Below are positions 45,302-54,370 of a stretch of 64,000 nucleotides of DNA, piece by piece. The first letter of the stretch is position 1. Each line of letters opens with the position of its first letter. The DNA comes from JAOPZW01 sp963788935. GTDB taxonomy: Bacteria > Actinomycetota > Thermoleophilia > Solirubrobacterales > Solirubrobacteraceae. The translations under genes were made by a program, and so were the position numbers. The stretch covers positions 4,020 to 68,019 of the forward strand of contig CAWBIM010000011.1 of assembly GCA_963788935.1 (NCBI GenBank), written 5' to 3'. A model generated the notes under the pieces. The model worked only from the letters and a program-made list of their open reading frames with translations, did no database searches and was not told where the DNA came from.

Positions 45302-45751
45302 ATGTCCGCCGAGGACGACAACAAGGCAGTCGTCGCACGCTGGTTCACCGAGTTCTGGGGTCCCGACTACAACCCCGCGGTGATCGACAAGCTCGCCGCG
45401 CCCGACATCCGCTTCGAGTACTCGATGCACGCGCCGCTGCGCGGCCGCGAGGAGGTCCGCGAGTTCGCGCGCAGGTTCCGCGCCGCGTTCCCCGACCTCG
45501 GATTCGAGGGCACCGCGGATCTCATCGCCGAGGGCGACTATGTCGTCGGCCAGTGGAAGGGCGGCGGCACCCAGAGCGGGGACGCCTTCGACGACATCCC
45601 CGTCGGCTCGCTGCCCGCCGGCACCGGTCGGCGGATGCAGTTCACCGGCATGACCGTGCTCAAGGTGGAGGACGGGCTCATCACCGAGGAGATCGGCCTC
45701 GACGACGGCGTCACCGCCCTCAAGCAGCTCGGCCTCATCCCGGCCGACTGA
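45302..45751 (+). CDS. SnoaL-like polyketide cyclase/ester cyclase family protein
   Basis: 149 residues from the ATG at 45302, with an excellent AGGAGG ribosome-binding site 7-8 nt upstream. The fold signature is NKAVVARWFTEFWGPDYNPA at the N-terminus, FRAAFPDLGFEGTADLIAEG, VVGQWKGGGTQSG and FTGMTVLKVEDGLITEEIGL, matching the SnoaL_4/ester-cyclase branch of the NTF2-like fold. Enzymatic activity cannot be inferred, because many members bind small ligands without known chemistry. It ends at a convergent hairpin. Confidence 0.88.
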   Translation: MSAEDDNKAVVARWFTEFWGPDYNPAVIDKLAAPDIRFEYSMHAPLRGREEVREFARRFRAAFPDLGFEGTADLIAEGDYVVGQWKGGGTQSGDAFDDIPVGSLPAGTGRRMQFTGMTVLKVEDGLITEEIGLDDGVTALKQLGLIPAD

Positions 45752-45787
45752 CCCGAGCCGGCGCCGCCGCACCGCCCCGACGCCAGC

Positions 45788-45811
45788 GATCCCGGCCGCA
45801 CGGCCGGGGTC
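45788..45811. terminator. Convergent terminator hairpin (10-bp stem, 4-nt loop)
   Basis: GATCCCGGCC (45788-45797) pairs with GGCCGGGGTC (45802-45811), including one G-T pair. It lies between the stops at 45751 (+) and 45857 (-) and so can serve both genes. Confidence 0.5.
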
Positions 45812-45856
45812 GCGCGCCGGCGCTTCGTGGGGCGCCCGTCCTTGCACCGCAAACCG

Positions 45857-46297
45857 CTAGTACGAGGACCGCAAGCGGCCATCGAGGTTCGCCACCGTGC
45901 GCTGCAAGGTGCGCTCGATCGCGCGGCGTAGGACCACGCGGTCGAGAACTCCGCGCAGCGACGCCCGCGGTGCGAACTCGACCGCCAGGCGGTAGTCGAA
46001 GCCGTCGCCGGCGGCAGAGAAGGCACGCTCGTGACGCGCATCGGGGAGGCCCCGCTGGACGCTCGTGTACTCGACGAGCTCGCAGGGCTCGAAGGTTCGG
46101 AGCGTCATCTCGAGCGCGACGGCGCGGCCGAGCAGCCGCATCGTGACGCGGGCCCGGTCCCCGGGCGCCTGCCAGCGCGAGCCCGGCTCCACGCGGATCA
46201 GTCCCGGCCAGTACTCGGGCCAGTTGCGCGGCTCGGTGATGTAGTCGAAGCCGTCTCGCAACGGGCTCGCGAAGTGGTGTGTCAGCTCGACTCGCAT
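45857..46297 (-). CDS. SRPBCC (START-like) family protein
   Basis: 146 residues starting MRVELTHHFASPLRDGFDYI. The pattern of a first strand, a helix with TEPRNWPEYWPGLIRVEPGS, then MRLLGRAVALEMTLRTFEPC and a long C-terminal helix (RRAIERTLQRTVANLDGRL) is that of polyketide-cyclase/coenzyme-Q-binding SRPBCC proteins. The fold makes a hydrophobic pocket; ligand unknown. It starts 7 nt after the methyltransferase stop, so they are co-transcribed. Confidence 0.85.
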   Translation of the reverse strand: MRVELTHHFASPLRDGFDYITEPRNWPEYWPGLIRVEPGSRWQAPGDRARVTMRLLGRAVALEMTLRTFEPCELVEYTSVQRGLPDARHERAFSAAGDGFDYRLAVEFAPRASLRGVLDRVVLRRAIERTLQRTVANLDGRLRSSY

Positions 46298-46304
46298 CTC
46301 GCGG

Positions 46305-46928
46305 TCACAGTGTGGCCTCCTCGCGGCGCAGCCGGTAGAAGCGCTCGTCGAACCGGAACAGCCGTGCCAGCGCGTCGGGCTCGGTGTCCGCGTCCTCGAC
46401 GTCGGTCACGTGCCATCCGGGGAAGGCCGCCGCGACGTCGGCGCGGCCGGCGCCGCGCGGGAGCGGCCCCCTGCGCAGGGGAGCGAAGCAGTCGAGCAAC
46501 ACCGTCGCGTCGGGGGCGGCGATTGCGCTCACCTCGCGGCCCATCGCCCGGCGCTGGACGTCGCTGAGCCCGTGGAAGGTCCCGGTGTCCAGCACCAGCC
46601 GGAACCCGGAGCCGACGTCCGCCTGCCGCAGCGCCGTGACGTCGCCGCGCACCAGGCGCATCTCGACGTCGGCCTCCTCGGCCCGTTTGACGGCGCGGCG
46701 CAGCGCCCGTTCGACGATGTCGACACCGGTGACCTGCCAGCCGCGCTGGGCGAGTTGCACGCCCCAGACCGCGCTGCCGGTGCCGAGGTCGAGCGCCGGC
46801 CCGTAGGGCGGCACACGTCCGGCCTCCTCGCGGGCCACGAGCTCCAGGAGCTTGCCCGCGAAGGGCGGATGCGCGGCCAGGTCCTCCCACGGGTGGAAGC
46901 CGATCGCGTAGGCGAGGGTGTAGTTCAT
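46305..46928 (-). CDS. Class I SAM-dependent methyltransferase
   Basis: About 207 residues from the ATG at 46928 (MNYTLAYAIGFHPWEDLAAH); an upstream ATG at 46997 would add an unlikely charged tail. The SAM site is ALDLGTGSAVWGVQLAQRGW (motif I) with VTGVDIVERALRRA (acidic end of strand 2) and VLDTGTFHGLSDVQRRAMG. The family is close to thiopurine-methyltransferase/TehB-like enzymes that methylate small molecules. Substrate unknown. Operon with the SRPBCC protein. Confidence 0.88.
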   Translation of the reverse strand: MNYTLAYAIGFHPWEDLAAHPPFAGKLLELVAREEAGRVPPYGPALDLGTGSAVWGVQLAQRGWQVTGVDIVERALRRAVKRAEEADVEMRLVRGDVTALRQADVGSGFRLVLDTGTFHGLSDVQRRAMGREVSAIAAPDATVLLDCFAPLRRGPLPRGAGRADVAAAFPGWHVTDVEDADTEPDALARLFRFDERFYRLRREEATL

Positions 46929-47059
46929 CTCGGTCTCGATGGGTTCGGCATCTCGCGGCTCCTGCGGCTCGTGGGCGTGCCCGCACCGGGCTCGCATTCG
47001 AAGCTAGGCGCGCACGCCCCGGGCCGCATCGGTGCCGGCACCCAACGTGCGGTCCGCCG

Positions 47060-48685
47060 CTACGCAATTCCGTGCGAATGGGCCCAGGCGGTCGCGACCG
47101 CCCGCGCCGTGCGGCCGGAGGCGCCGATCTTGAGGTAGACGTTGGCCACGTGCCGCTCGACCGTCCGCACGCTCAGCACGAGCTCCCGGGCGATGTCCGC
47201 GTTCCCCAGTCCGCGTGCGACCAGCCGGAGCACCTCGGCCTCGCGCGCCGAGAGCCCACCGACCCGCGCGTCCGGCGCCCGCGCCCCGAGCTCCGCCAGC
47301 GCCTTGCGGGCTCGCGCCTCGGCCTCCGCCGCCGGCCGGTCCCGGCCGAGGACGCGCAGGACGGCGGCCAGCTCGAGCCGCCCGAGCGCCGCGTCGTACC
47401 GGGCGCCGGCGGTGTCGAAGAGGTCCGCAGCGTCCTCGAGCAGCGCACTCGCGGCCGCAGCCTCGCCCGCCGCAGCCGCGACGCGGCCCTCGGCGAGCAG
47501 CGCCGCGGCGCGAAGCGGCGCGGTCGGACATCCCGCGGCGATCGCGGCGATCTCGCTTGCGGCCGCGCGGGCGGCCGCCTCGTCGCCGCCGGCCACCGCC
47601 GCGCGCACCAGCAGATCAAGGCCCGCGACCCGCTCGAAACGGTCCGCTTCGCCGACACGGCGCAGGAATCGGGCGGCCGCTTCGAGCGCCGTCGCGGTGT
47701 CTCCACTGTCGAGTGCCAGCTGTCCGACGATGAGCGCGTGGAAGCGATGCGCCTCCACGCGGGCCAGCAGCGCCTCCACCTCGCCGATCCGCCCCTGCCG
47801 GCGGCGGAGCTCGGCGACCCGGGTGAGCGGATCCACGTCGCGGCCCGGCCGCAGGGCGCCGAGCTCCTCGACGGCCTTCGTGAGCTCCTCGTCGGCGCGC
47901 TCCCAGTCGCCGTGCCAAAGCAGCACGTCGGCATACGCGGTGCGGCAGATCGAGAACATCTGGCGGTCCGCAAACCGTGTCGCGATCTCGCGCACGCGGA
48001 GGCACCACTCCGTCGCCCGCTCGAGGTCCCGAACGAGCTTGCAGGCATCGATCATGTGGCAGCACACCGTCTCGATCGAGTCCGCATCGGTCATCTCGCC
48101 GCCGACCGCGGCCGCGGCAGCGGCGTCCAGCCGCCGCATCCCACCTTCGATCTCGCCGGTGCTCACCAGCGCGAGGCCGTTGACCGAGAGTGCGAGCATC
48201 TCGACGTCCACCGCTCCCACCTCGCGCGCGAGCGTGACCGCGAGCGCCGACTCGGCCTGCGCCGTATCGGGGCGGTGGTCGGCAAGCGCGAACTGCGCGC
48301 GGATCACCGACACCCACGCGGTCGCGACGCTCGGCGGCTCGCCCTCGACGAGCAGCGCGGCGCGCTCGACCCAGCCCGAGGCCTCGGCCGGCCCCCGAAA
48401 GGCATACGCGTCCAGGCAGAGCTGGATCGCAAGGCGGGCCGCGGCAGCGGCGTCCCCACGCGACCGGGCCAAGCGGTAGCCGCGCTCGTGCGCCTCGATC
48501 GCGGCCTTGGCATCGAGCTCGTAGCGGGCCGCCAGACCCGCCCCTTCGAACGCCTCCGGCGTCTCCTCCTGCGCGAGCGCGTCGGCGAACCGTACCCGCG
48601 CCTCAGCCCAACCCCCGCGTGCGAGGGCCGCTCGCCCGTCCTCGATCGCTCTGCCCGGCTCGTCGGCTCGCGTGCGCCGAACCAT
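47060..48685 (-). CDS. LuxR-family regulator with TPR-like sensor region
   Basis: 541 residues. Residues 1 to about 470 are a helical TPR-like array (AIEDGRAALARGGWAEARVR; ALVSTGEIEGGMRRLDAAAA). The last roughly 65 residues are a canonical LuxR HTH: GGLSAREAEVLRLVARGLGN, then ADIARELVLSVRTVERHVAN. No ATP-binding (LAL/STAND) domain, so it is a shorter variant of that architecture. It is likely controlled by protein or ligand binding to the repeats. Upstream of the methyltransferase-SRPBCC pair on the same strand, with a gap of about 130 nt. Confidence 0.9.
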   Translation of the reverse strand: MVRRTRADEPGRAIEDGRAALARGGWAEARVRFADALAQEETPEAFEGAGLAARYELDAKAAIEAHERGYRLARSRGDAAAAARLAIQLCLDAYAFRGPAEASGWVERAALLVEGEPPSVATAWVSVIRAQFALADHRPDTAQAESALAVTLAREVGAVDVEMLALSVNGLALVSTGEIEGGMRRLDAAAAAAVGGEMTDADSIETVCCHMIDACKLVRDLERATEWCLRVREIATRFADRQMFSICRTAYADVLLWHGDWERADEELTKAVEELGALRPGRDVDPLTRVAELRRRQGRIGEVEALLARVEAHRFHALIVGQLALDSGDTATALEAAARFLRRVGEADRFERVAGLDLLVRAAVAGGDEAAARAAASEIAAIAAGCPTAPLRAAALLAEGRVAAAAGEAAAASALLEDAADLFDTAGARYDAALGRLELAAVLRVLGRDRPAAEAEARARKALAELGARAPDARVGGLSAREAEVLRLVARGLGNADIARELVLSVRTVERHVANVYLKIGASGRTARAVATAWAHSHGIA

Positions 48686-48725
48686 AACGCGGCCATCCGC
48701 GGTGGCGTCTGCGCGAAGGAGTCAC

Positions 48726-49145
48726 CTAGCCGGCGTCCGTGTCACGAAGCCCGAGGTTCTCGCGCGTGAGGCGGAAGCCGAGCGAGCGGCTCGCGCCCAA
48801 CCGCTCGTAGTACCCCTCGGTCCGAGTGCGGATGTCGAGCTGCAGGCCGCCGGCGCGCTCGAGGCCCTCGCGCAGAAGCGTCGAGCCGAGCCGGGCTCCT
48901 CGCCGGTGCCGATCGATCAACAGCATCGAGAGATGGGCCTGGATGACGCCGTCCGACTGCAGCTGGATCGCGCCGACGACCCGCCGGGCGACGAGCGCGA
49001 CAAGCGTCGTCACGCCGGGGGCGGTCAGCGCACGGTAGGTCCGCTCCACATCATCCGTGTACTCGGTCCAGCCCTCCGCCGCGAGGAGCGCGATCAGCCC
49101 GTCGAGGTGCGGTCGTGCGAACGGCTCGATCGAGACGTCGGTCAC
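48726..49145 (-). CDS. GNAT-family N-acetyltransferase
   Basis: 139 residues beginning MTDVSIEPFARPHLDGLIAL. The acetyl-CoA segment is LSMLLIDRHRRGARLGSTLL (the R/Q-x-x-G-x-G/A loop appears as RRGARLG) followed by REGLERAGGLQLDIRTRTEG and YYERLGASRSLGF, the standard GNAT C-terminus. It transfers acetyl to an amine of an unknown small molecule or protein. It starts 19 nt after the DUF899 stop and may be co-transcribed with it. Confidence 0.9.
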   Translation of the reverse strand: MTDVSIEPFARPHLDGLIALLAAEGWTEYTDDVERTYRALTAPGVTTLVALVARRVVGAIQLQSDGVIQAHLSMLLIDRHRRGARLGSTLLREGLERAGGLQLDIRTRTEGYYERLGASRSLGFRLTRENLGLRDTDAG

Positions 49146-49164
49146 GTGCGCCCGGGTGCGGCGA

Positions 49165-49902
49165 TCAGTCCGGGTACTCGTCCTTGCGCCAGGCGCGAGG
49201 CTCCGCGGCCCCGGGCCTCGGCGTTCGGTCGAGCAGGAACTCGTGGTACGGCGCGACGAAGGGGTCCGGGGCCGTCGCCGTGTACGTGTGGTAGACGGTG
49301 CCGTTCTCGCGCGCGAAGGCGATGAAGCCGGGGCCTTCGCGCAGGCCGTCCTCGAGCTTGGCGCCGACCTGCCGCCCCCAGTCCGCGAGCCACTCGGGCG
49401 GGTCGTCCACCATGTTCTTCACCTCGGGGATCTCCTCCGCCTGCTCGGGCGTGAGGGCGAGCCCGAGGTCGAACGGAAAGTCCGTCTCGTACGTCGAGAC
49501 GTACGGGAACTGCCAGCCCATCCGCTCCTTGTACGCGATGAGGCGATCGATCGGCGCGCGCGAGAAGCAGATCAGCGTCACGTCGCGGTGGTTCAGATGC
49601 ACGCGGGTCGCGTCCAGCTCGTCGGCGAGGTTCGAACATCCCGGGCAGGCGCCGTTCTCGTAGTCGGGCCCGAACATGATGTTGTAGGCCAGCAGCTGCG
49701 AGCGCCCGTCGAAGAGCTCGGAGAGCGCCTTCTTGCCGTCTTCGGTGTCGAACCGGTAGTCCTTCTCCACGGGAACCCAGGGCAGCCGACGCCGCTGCTC
49801 GCTCACCTTCTGGCCGAGCTCGGCGTACTCCGCCTCGAGCTTCCCGAGTTCCTCGCGAGCCGCCTGCCAGTCAGCGCGGGTTCCAATCTTGTGCTCGGGC
49901 AC
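49165..49902 (-). CDS. DUF899 thioredoxin-like protein
   Basis: 245 residues, MPEHKIGTRADWQAAREELG onward. The block LPWVPVEKDYRFDTEDGKKA is the hallmark of DUF899 proteins. It is followed by LLAYNIMFGPDYENGACPGC, which holds a CPGC-type pair in a thioredoxin-like fold, and by MGWQFPYVSTYETDFPFDLG. A redox role is likely from the fold and Cys pair, but none is established. Full length for the family. Confidence 0.92.
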   Translation of the reverse strand: MPEHKIGTRADWQAAREELGKLEAEYAELGQKVSEQRRRLPWVPVEKDYRFDTEDGKKALSELFDGRSQLLAYNIMFGPDYENGACPGCSNLADELDATRVHLNHRDVTLICFSRAPIDRLIAYKERMGWQFPYVSTYETDFPFDLGLALTPEQAEEIPEVKNMVDDPPEWLADWGRQVGAKLEDGLREGPGFIAFARENGTVYHTYTATAPDPFVAPYHEFLLDRTPRPGAAEPRAWRKDEYPD

Positions 49903-50034
49903 TGCTCGCCTCCGTTGGTCGTTCGTCAGGTCACCGTCGCGGGAGGTCGTCGATCATGGCTGGCCGCCCGTCGAGGTCCGTACGTTACGACCGGCCCTCC
50001 CCGCGGAACTCATCGCTGTCACCGCCGGTGAAAC

Positions 50035-50808
50035 TCAGCCGCCGGCCATCTCCGCGCGGTGCACGCCGCGCACGGCCCAGGCCAGGAACACCGCGCCGAG
50101 CCCGATCGCGATCGCGAACATCAGCCACACGTCGAAGTCCTGCCCCGAGATGAAGTCGCGGCCTCCCTCGACCAGCGTCGTGAACGGGTTGACGTGCGCA
50201 ACCGCCTCGACCCAGCCCGCCAGCAGATCCAGCGGCACGTAGACCGGCGCCAGGAACAGCACGATGAACACCGGCATCTGCATGGCCGGCCCGGCCTGGA
50301 TCGTGCGCAGCCGCATCGCCACGCCCGCGGCCCACATCCCGGCCGTGAAGTTGACGATCAGCGCCAGCACGATCAGCCCGAACAGGTCGACGCCGTCGCC
50401 GTGGACCTGCATCCCGGTCGCAATCGCCACGGTGAACAGCAGCACGCCGACGATCGCGGCCCGCATCATCGCCGAGAGCGCGTAGCCGAACAGGATCCCG
50501 AGCCGGTTCGGCGCCGCCAGCATCAGCCGGCGCGAGAAGCCGTTCTCGAAGTCCGACGCGATGCCGAACCCGGTGAACACGCCACCGAAGGCCGACGCCT
50601 GCAGCAGGACGAACACGAACTGGAACGCGGTGTAGCCCGATGGGAAGTCGAACCCCGGCACGTTCCCCACGCTCGACAGGCCGCCCGCGAACGCGACGAA
50701 GAAGAACAACGGGAAGATCAGCGACGGCAGCAGCAGCTGCGGGTTGGTCGCGAACTTCTTGATCGAGCGCCACGCGACACCCGCGACCACGTCCCAGAAG
50801 CGCCTCAT
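50035..50808 (-). CDS. ABC-2 permease B of a three-gene exporter
   Basis: 257 residues, MRRFWDVVAGVAWRSIKKFA onward. It has six helices in ABC-2 arrangement, with the EAA-like motif FENGFSRRLMLAAPNRLGIL and end helix VWLMFAIAIGLGAVFLAWAV. Its ATG overlaps the stop of permease A (ATGA). Both permeases are exactly 257 residues and are clearly paralogous in layout, so they probably form a heterodimer driven by the ATPase upstream. Substrate unknown; drug, lipid or polysaccharide export is typical. Confidence 0.92.
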   Translation of the reverse strand: MRRFWDVVAGVAWRSIKKFATNPQLLLPSLIFPLFFFVAFAGGLSSVGNVPGFDFPSGYTAFQFVFVLLQASAFGGVFTGFGIASDFENGFSRRLMLAAPNRLGILFGYALSAMMRAAIVGVLLFTVAIATGMQVHGDGVDLFGLIVLALIVNFTAGMWAAGVAMRLRTIQAGPAMQMPVFIVLFLAPVYVPLDLLAGWVEAVAHVNPFTTLVEGGRDFISGQDFDVWLMFAIAIGLGAVFLAWAVRGVHRAEMAGG

Positions 50809-51578
50809 GTCCGCGCCAGCCTGTTGCGCAGGGCGGTCGACGAGCCCGTCACGCCGATCAGCGCGATCGAGCCGGCGAACAGGAACCCGAGCCCCAGTGC
50901 CTTCCCCTGCCAGCCGAAGATGATCAGCGATCGAAGGCCCTCGAACAGATACGAGACCGGGTTGTAGGTCGCGATCGTGCGGAACCACTCGTGCTCGATC
51001 AGGTTGCGGGGCAGCGAGCTCGAGGACAGGAACAGGAACACGAAGAACAGCGGAAACACGCCCTGAACGGCCTCACCGGACCCGGTGCGCAGCCCGATGA
51101 AGGCCCCCAGCGACGCGAAGGCCAGCGCGATCAGCATCGCCAGCACGAGCAGGACGACCACGCCCCAGAAGCCTGCCTTGACGTGCAGCCCCGCGGCGAA
51201 GCCCACCGCCAGGTAGATCAGGCCCGAGATCAGGGCGACCACCAGCACGCCCGCGAGCTGCCCGAGCAGCATCGCGGCGCGCCGCATCGGCGTCAGCGCG
51301 AGCCGGTTCAAGAACCCGGTCTCGACATCGCGCGCGATCGAGCTGCCCGCGTTGATCGACGCGAACAGCGAGCCCTGGACGAACGGGAACGCGATCGCGA
51401 AATCCAGATAGTTGTCGGCCGGGAACCCCGGGATCTTCGTGGCGGCGTCGAGCCCGGACACGTTGATGCCCATCAAGATGAGCGGGAAGAGCACCGGCGG
51501 GATCACCATCGCCGGCTGGCGCAGCGTCTGCAGGACCGAGCGGCGCGCCATCTCGTAGGTCTGCTGCCAGAGCGTCAA
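50805..51578 (-). CDS. ABC-2 permease A of a three-gene exporter
   Basis: The TTG start at 51578 overlaps the ATPase TGA (TTGA), giving LTLWQQTYEMARRSVLQTLR; an internal ATG nine codons later is an alternative. Helices include PVLFPLILMGINVSGL, VVVLLVLAMLIALAFASLGA and FPLFFVFLFLSSSSLPRNL. The amphipathic FLNRLALTPMRRAAMLLGQL matches the DrrB-type motif. Partner of permease B; both need the ATPase encoded just upstream. Confidence 0.92.
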   Translation of the reverse strand: MTLWQQTYEMARRSVLQTLRQPAMVIPPVLFPLILMGINVSGLDAATKIPGFPADNYLDFAIAFPFVQGSLFASINAGSSIARDVETGFLNRLALTPMRRAAMLLGQLAGVLVVALISGLIYLAVGFAAGLHVKAGFWGVVVLLVLAMLIALAFASLGAFIGLRTGSGEAVQGVFPLFFVFLFLSSSSLPRNLIEHEWFRTIATYNPVSYLFEGLRSLIIFGWQGKALGLGFLFAGSIALIGVTGSSTALRNRLART

Positions 51579-52553
51579 GCCGCGACCTCCTCCGGCGTCT
51601 CGTCGAGATCGATCTTGCGGCCGGTCTTGGCCAGGAAGACGTCGTCGAGCGACGGCTGGTGCAGCTGGAGGTCGGCCACGCGCAGATCGGCGGCGTCGAG
51701 CGCGCGAACCACCGCGACCAGATCCTCGCCGCTCTCGAGCCGCACGGCGGCGTGGCCGGGCGGCGAGGGCACGACGGCGCCGAACCGGCTCAGCACGCGC
51801 GGCGAGCGCGTCGCGATCGGAGGGGTCGGCCGGGACCGCCTCGACCGACGGCCGGCCGATCTGCGCCTTGAGCGCCTCCGGCGTGCCCTCGGCGACGATC
51901 TTGCCGCGGTCGATGATCCCCACCCGGTCCGCGAGGACGTCGGCCTCCTCGAGGTACTGCGTCGTGAGGAACACGGTCACGCCGTCGTCGCGCGCGAGCC
52001 GCGCGACCTCGGCCCACAGGTCGGCCCGGCTGGACGGATCCAACCCGGTGGTCGGCTCGTCGAGGAACAGGACCCGGGGGCTGTGCACGAGCGCCAGCGC
52101 CACGTCGAGGCGACGCTTCATCCCACCCGAGTAGCCGCCGACCTTGCGATCGGCCGCGTCGGTCAGCCCGACCCGATCGATCAGCTCGTCGCCGCGCTCG
52201 CGCCGCTTCGCCTTCGGGACGCCCTGCAGCGTCGTCTGCAGGCGCATGTGATCGCGGCCCGTCAGCAGCGGATCGAGCGCAGCCTCCTGCAGCGCGGCGC
52301 CGATCGACGCCCGCACCGCGGCGCCCTCGCGGATGATGTCGTGCCCCGCCACGCGCGCCGTACCCGCGGTCGGCGGCAGCAGCGTGGTGAGCATCAACAC
52401 CGTCGTGGATTTCCCCGCACCGTTCGGCCCCAGGAAGCCGTAGATCTCGCCCGGCGAAACCGCCAGCTCGATCCCGTCGACGGCCCGGGGGCCGTTCTTG
52501 AACTCTCGGACGAGGCCCTCGACCTCGATGCCCTCGGCAGCAGCTCGCGACAT
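51575..52553 (-). CDS. ABC transporter ATP-binding protein, DrrA-like (frameshifted)
   Basis: MSRAAAEGIEVEGLVREFKN begins an ATPase with Walker A FLGPNGAGKSTTVLML, signature GGYSGGMKRRLDVALAL, Walker B VLFLDEPTTGLDPSS and switch TTQYLEEADVLADRV. The DrrA-type C-terminal domain continues in another frame: VLSRFGAVVPSPPGHAAVRL to HQPSLDDVFLAKTGRK. One extra base near 51800 explains the change. Its repaired stop overlaps the start of permease A. This is the second DrrA-type system in the window, with two permeases instead of one. Confidence 0.92.
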
Positions 52554-52670
52554 GATCGGCAGCGTACGCGGCGGTCCACGTGCGCGAATGTGGCTAACTC
52601 CCCAGGATCCGGCGCACCGCGATGCGATGATGTGACTGTTGTCGGCGACGGCAGACCGGCGTTCGACTGC

Positions 52671-52865
52671 TCACTCGTCGTCGTCGCGCGGGATGACCCG
52701 CACGATCGCCACCTCTTCGCCCGCCTTGGTGTCTGGATAGACCACGTAGACGCCGGGCGCACCGCCGAACCAGCTCGCTTCGGCCTCGCCCACGAAGATG
52801 GCCGCGCGCTGAGACCCGTCTGCTTGCTCGACCCAGACCTTCTGCCCTTCCCGCAGCGTGTCCAT
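52671..52865 (-). CDS. Small acidic hypothetical protein (64 aa), SH3-like barrel candidate
   Basis: MDTLREGQKVWVEQADGSQR continues with AAIFVGEAEASWFGGAPGVY and ends VIRVIPRDDDE-like. The alternation of short strands with Gly turns (GQKVWV, AAIFVGE, VYVVYPD, EEVAIVRVIP) suggests a small SH3/KOW-like barrel. No family name can be assigned. It is a free-standing gene upstream of the ABC exporter on the same strand. Confidence 0.55.
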   Translation of the reverse strand: MDTLREGQKVWVEQADGSQRAAIFVGEAEASWFGGAPGVYVVYPDTKAGEEVAIVRVIPRDDDE

Positions 52866-53023
52866 GGAGCGATCATGGCCGACAGCGGCGCCTCGCGCGA
52901 GCATGCTTTGCCGCCGGGGGCCATACCCGGCCCGAGGTAAGGCCTCGCATAGGTGAGGTGGCGGCGTTTGCCCGATGTGATCGGGCGCTCTCAGCTCCAG
53001 CATGGTCGTATCGCTCACGGCAG

Positions 53024-53931
53024 ATGGACGACACGATGGGCTCCCGGAGCACCACAGCGGGTCGAGGCCCCCGACCGCACTCTGCTCCTGCTGCTCGCGC
53101 TCTATGCCTGCTGGGGCTCGGCGATTCCGGCGATGAAGCTGATGGTCGATACGGTGCCGCCGCTCGGCGGGGCGGCGCTGGTCTTCCTGGTCGCCGGGCT
53201 GGTGCTGGCTGTGGCGGCGCGTGGGCGGCCAATGCCCACGCGCGTGCAGCTGCGGCGCTCGGCGGGCGCCGGCGTGTTGCTGCTGGTGGGTGGGCAAGGG
53301 CTCGCGATCGTGGCGCTGACCGAGGTGACCGCCAGTCTCGGCGCGATCCTCGCGGCGACGATCCCGCTGTGGGTCGTTCTCTTGAGCGGGTTGATCGGCA
53401 CGCCTGTGTCGGTCGCGTCGCAGGTGCGGCTCGGGGCCGGGTTCGGCGGCATCGCGATCGTGGTGCTGACGGCGCCGCACAGCGCGATCGGCGGGGCGCC
53501 GTGGGCGGTCGCGGCCTTCGTCGTCGCGCCGATCCTGTGGGCCGCGGGGAGCCTGCTCACGGCGCACGGCGACCGACCGGCCGATCGCATGGTCGCCAAC
53601 GCGGTTCAGCTGCTCGCCGGTGGCACGGTGTCGTTGCTGTTCGCGCTGTCGCTCGGCGAGCTCGATCCGGCTCGTTGGTCGGACGTCAGCGTGACGTCCG
53701 TCGGGGCAGCGGTGTTTCTGCTCGTCTTCGACTCGCTCGTCGGCTTCATGCTCTACGCACGCCTGCTGGCCGGCGCGCCTGCGCCGCTGGTGAGTACGTA
53801 TGCCTACGTCACACCGCTTGTCGGCGTCGTCATGGGCGCGACCGTGCTCGACGAGCCGCTCTGGGCCGGCGCGTTCGTCGGAGCGGCGTCTGGTGCTCGG
53901 CGCGGTCGGGCTGGAGCTGCGCAGGCGATGA
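53024..53931 (+). CDS. EamA (DMT superfamily) transporter (two frameshifts)
   Basis: About 300 residues with ten predicted helices: LLLLLALYACWGSAIPAMKL, GAGVLLLVGGQGLAIVALTE, SLGAILAATIPLWVVLLSGL, FDSLVGFMLYARLLAGAPAP. Two EamA repeats. The main frame lacks a good start. One extra C in the C-run at 53068-53072 joins an ATG at 53024 (MDDTMGSRSTTAGRGPDRTL). A second extra base near 53890 restores the ending LVLGAVGLELRRR and a TGA at 53929-53931. Divergent from the small gene at 52671. Substrate unknown. Confidence 0.82.
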
Positions 53932-53989
53932 GGCGCGATACTCCGCTCCGACACCGACGACGCAACGGGGCTGTGAAGCACTCGACCTG

Positions 53990-54352
53990 ATGGCGATCAC
54001 CGGCGTTCACGCGATCCTCTACACCGAAGACGCAGCCGCCGACCGGGCCTTCTTCGCCGACGTCCTGGGGCTGAAATCGGTTGACGCCGGTGACGGCTGG
54101 CTCATCTTCGCCCTCCCCCCGGCAGAGCTGGCCGCGCACCCCGCCTCGGTCGGTGGCGGCGGCTATGAGCTCTATCTGATGTGCGACGACATCGAGGCCA
54201 CCGTTCGCGAGCTCGAAGCCAGGGGCGTCGAGTTCAGCAGCGGCGTGACGCAGCAGCGCTGGGGGCTCATCACCACCATCGACCTGCCCGGCGGGGGACG
54301 GCTCGGGCTGTACGAGCCGCGGCACGCGAGCCCGCTGCTGCCCCCGAGCTGA
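53990..54352 (+). CDS. VOC-family (glyoxalase/bleomycin-resistance fold) protein
   Basis: 120 residues from the ATG at 53990. Two beta-alpha-beta-beta-beta units are seen: GVHAILYTEDAAADRAFFAD then VLGLKSVDAGDGWLIFALPP, and YELYLMCDDIEATVRELEAR then VEFSSGVTQQRWGLITTIDL. The end GGGRLGLYEPRHASP carries the terminal Glu metal ligand; the first-unit His aligns at GVHAIL. Enzymatic role (lyase, dioxygenase or resistance protein) is not readable. Ends 18 nt from the convergent NTF2-like gene. Confidence 0.9.
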   Translation: MAITGVHAILYTEDAAADRAFFADVLGLKSVDAGDGWLIFALPPAELAAHPASVGGGGYELYLMCDDIEATVRELEARGVEFSSGVTQQRWGLITTIDLPGGGRLGLYEPRHASPLLPPS

Positions 54353-54370
54353 CCAAGCCCTATGCGCCCG

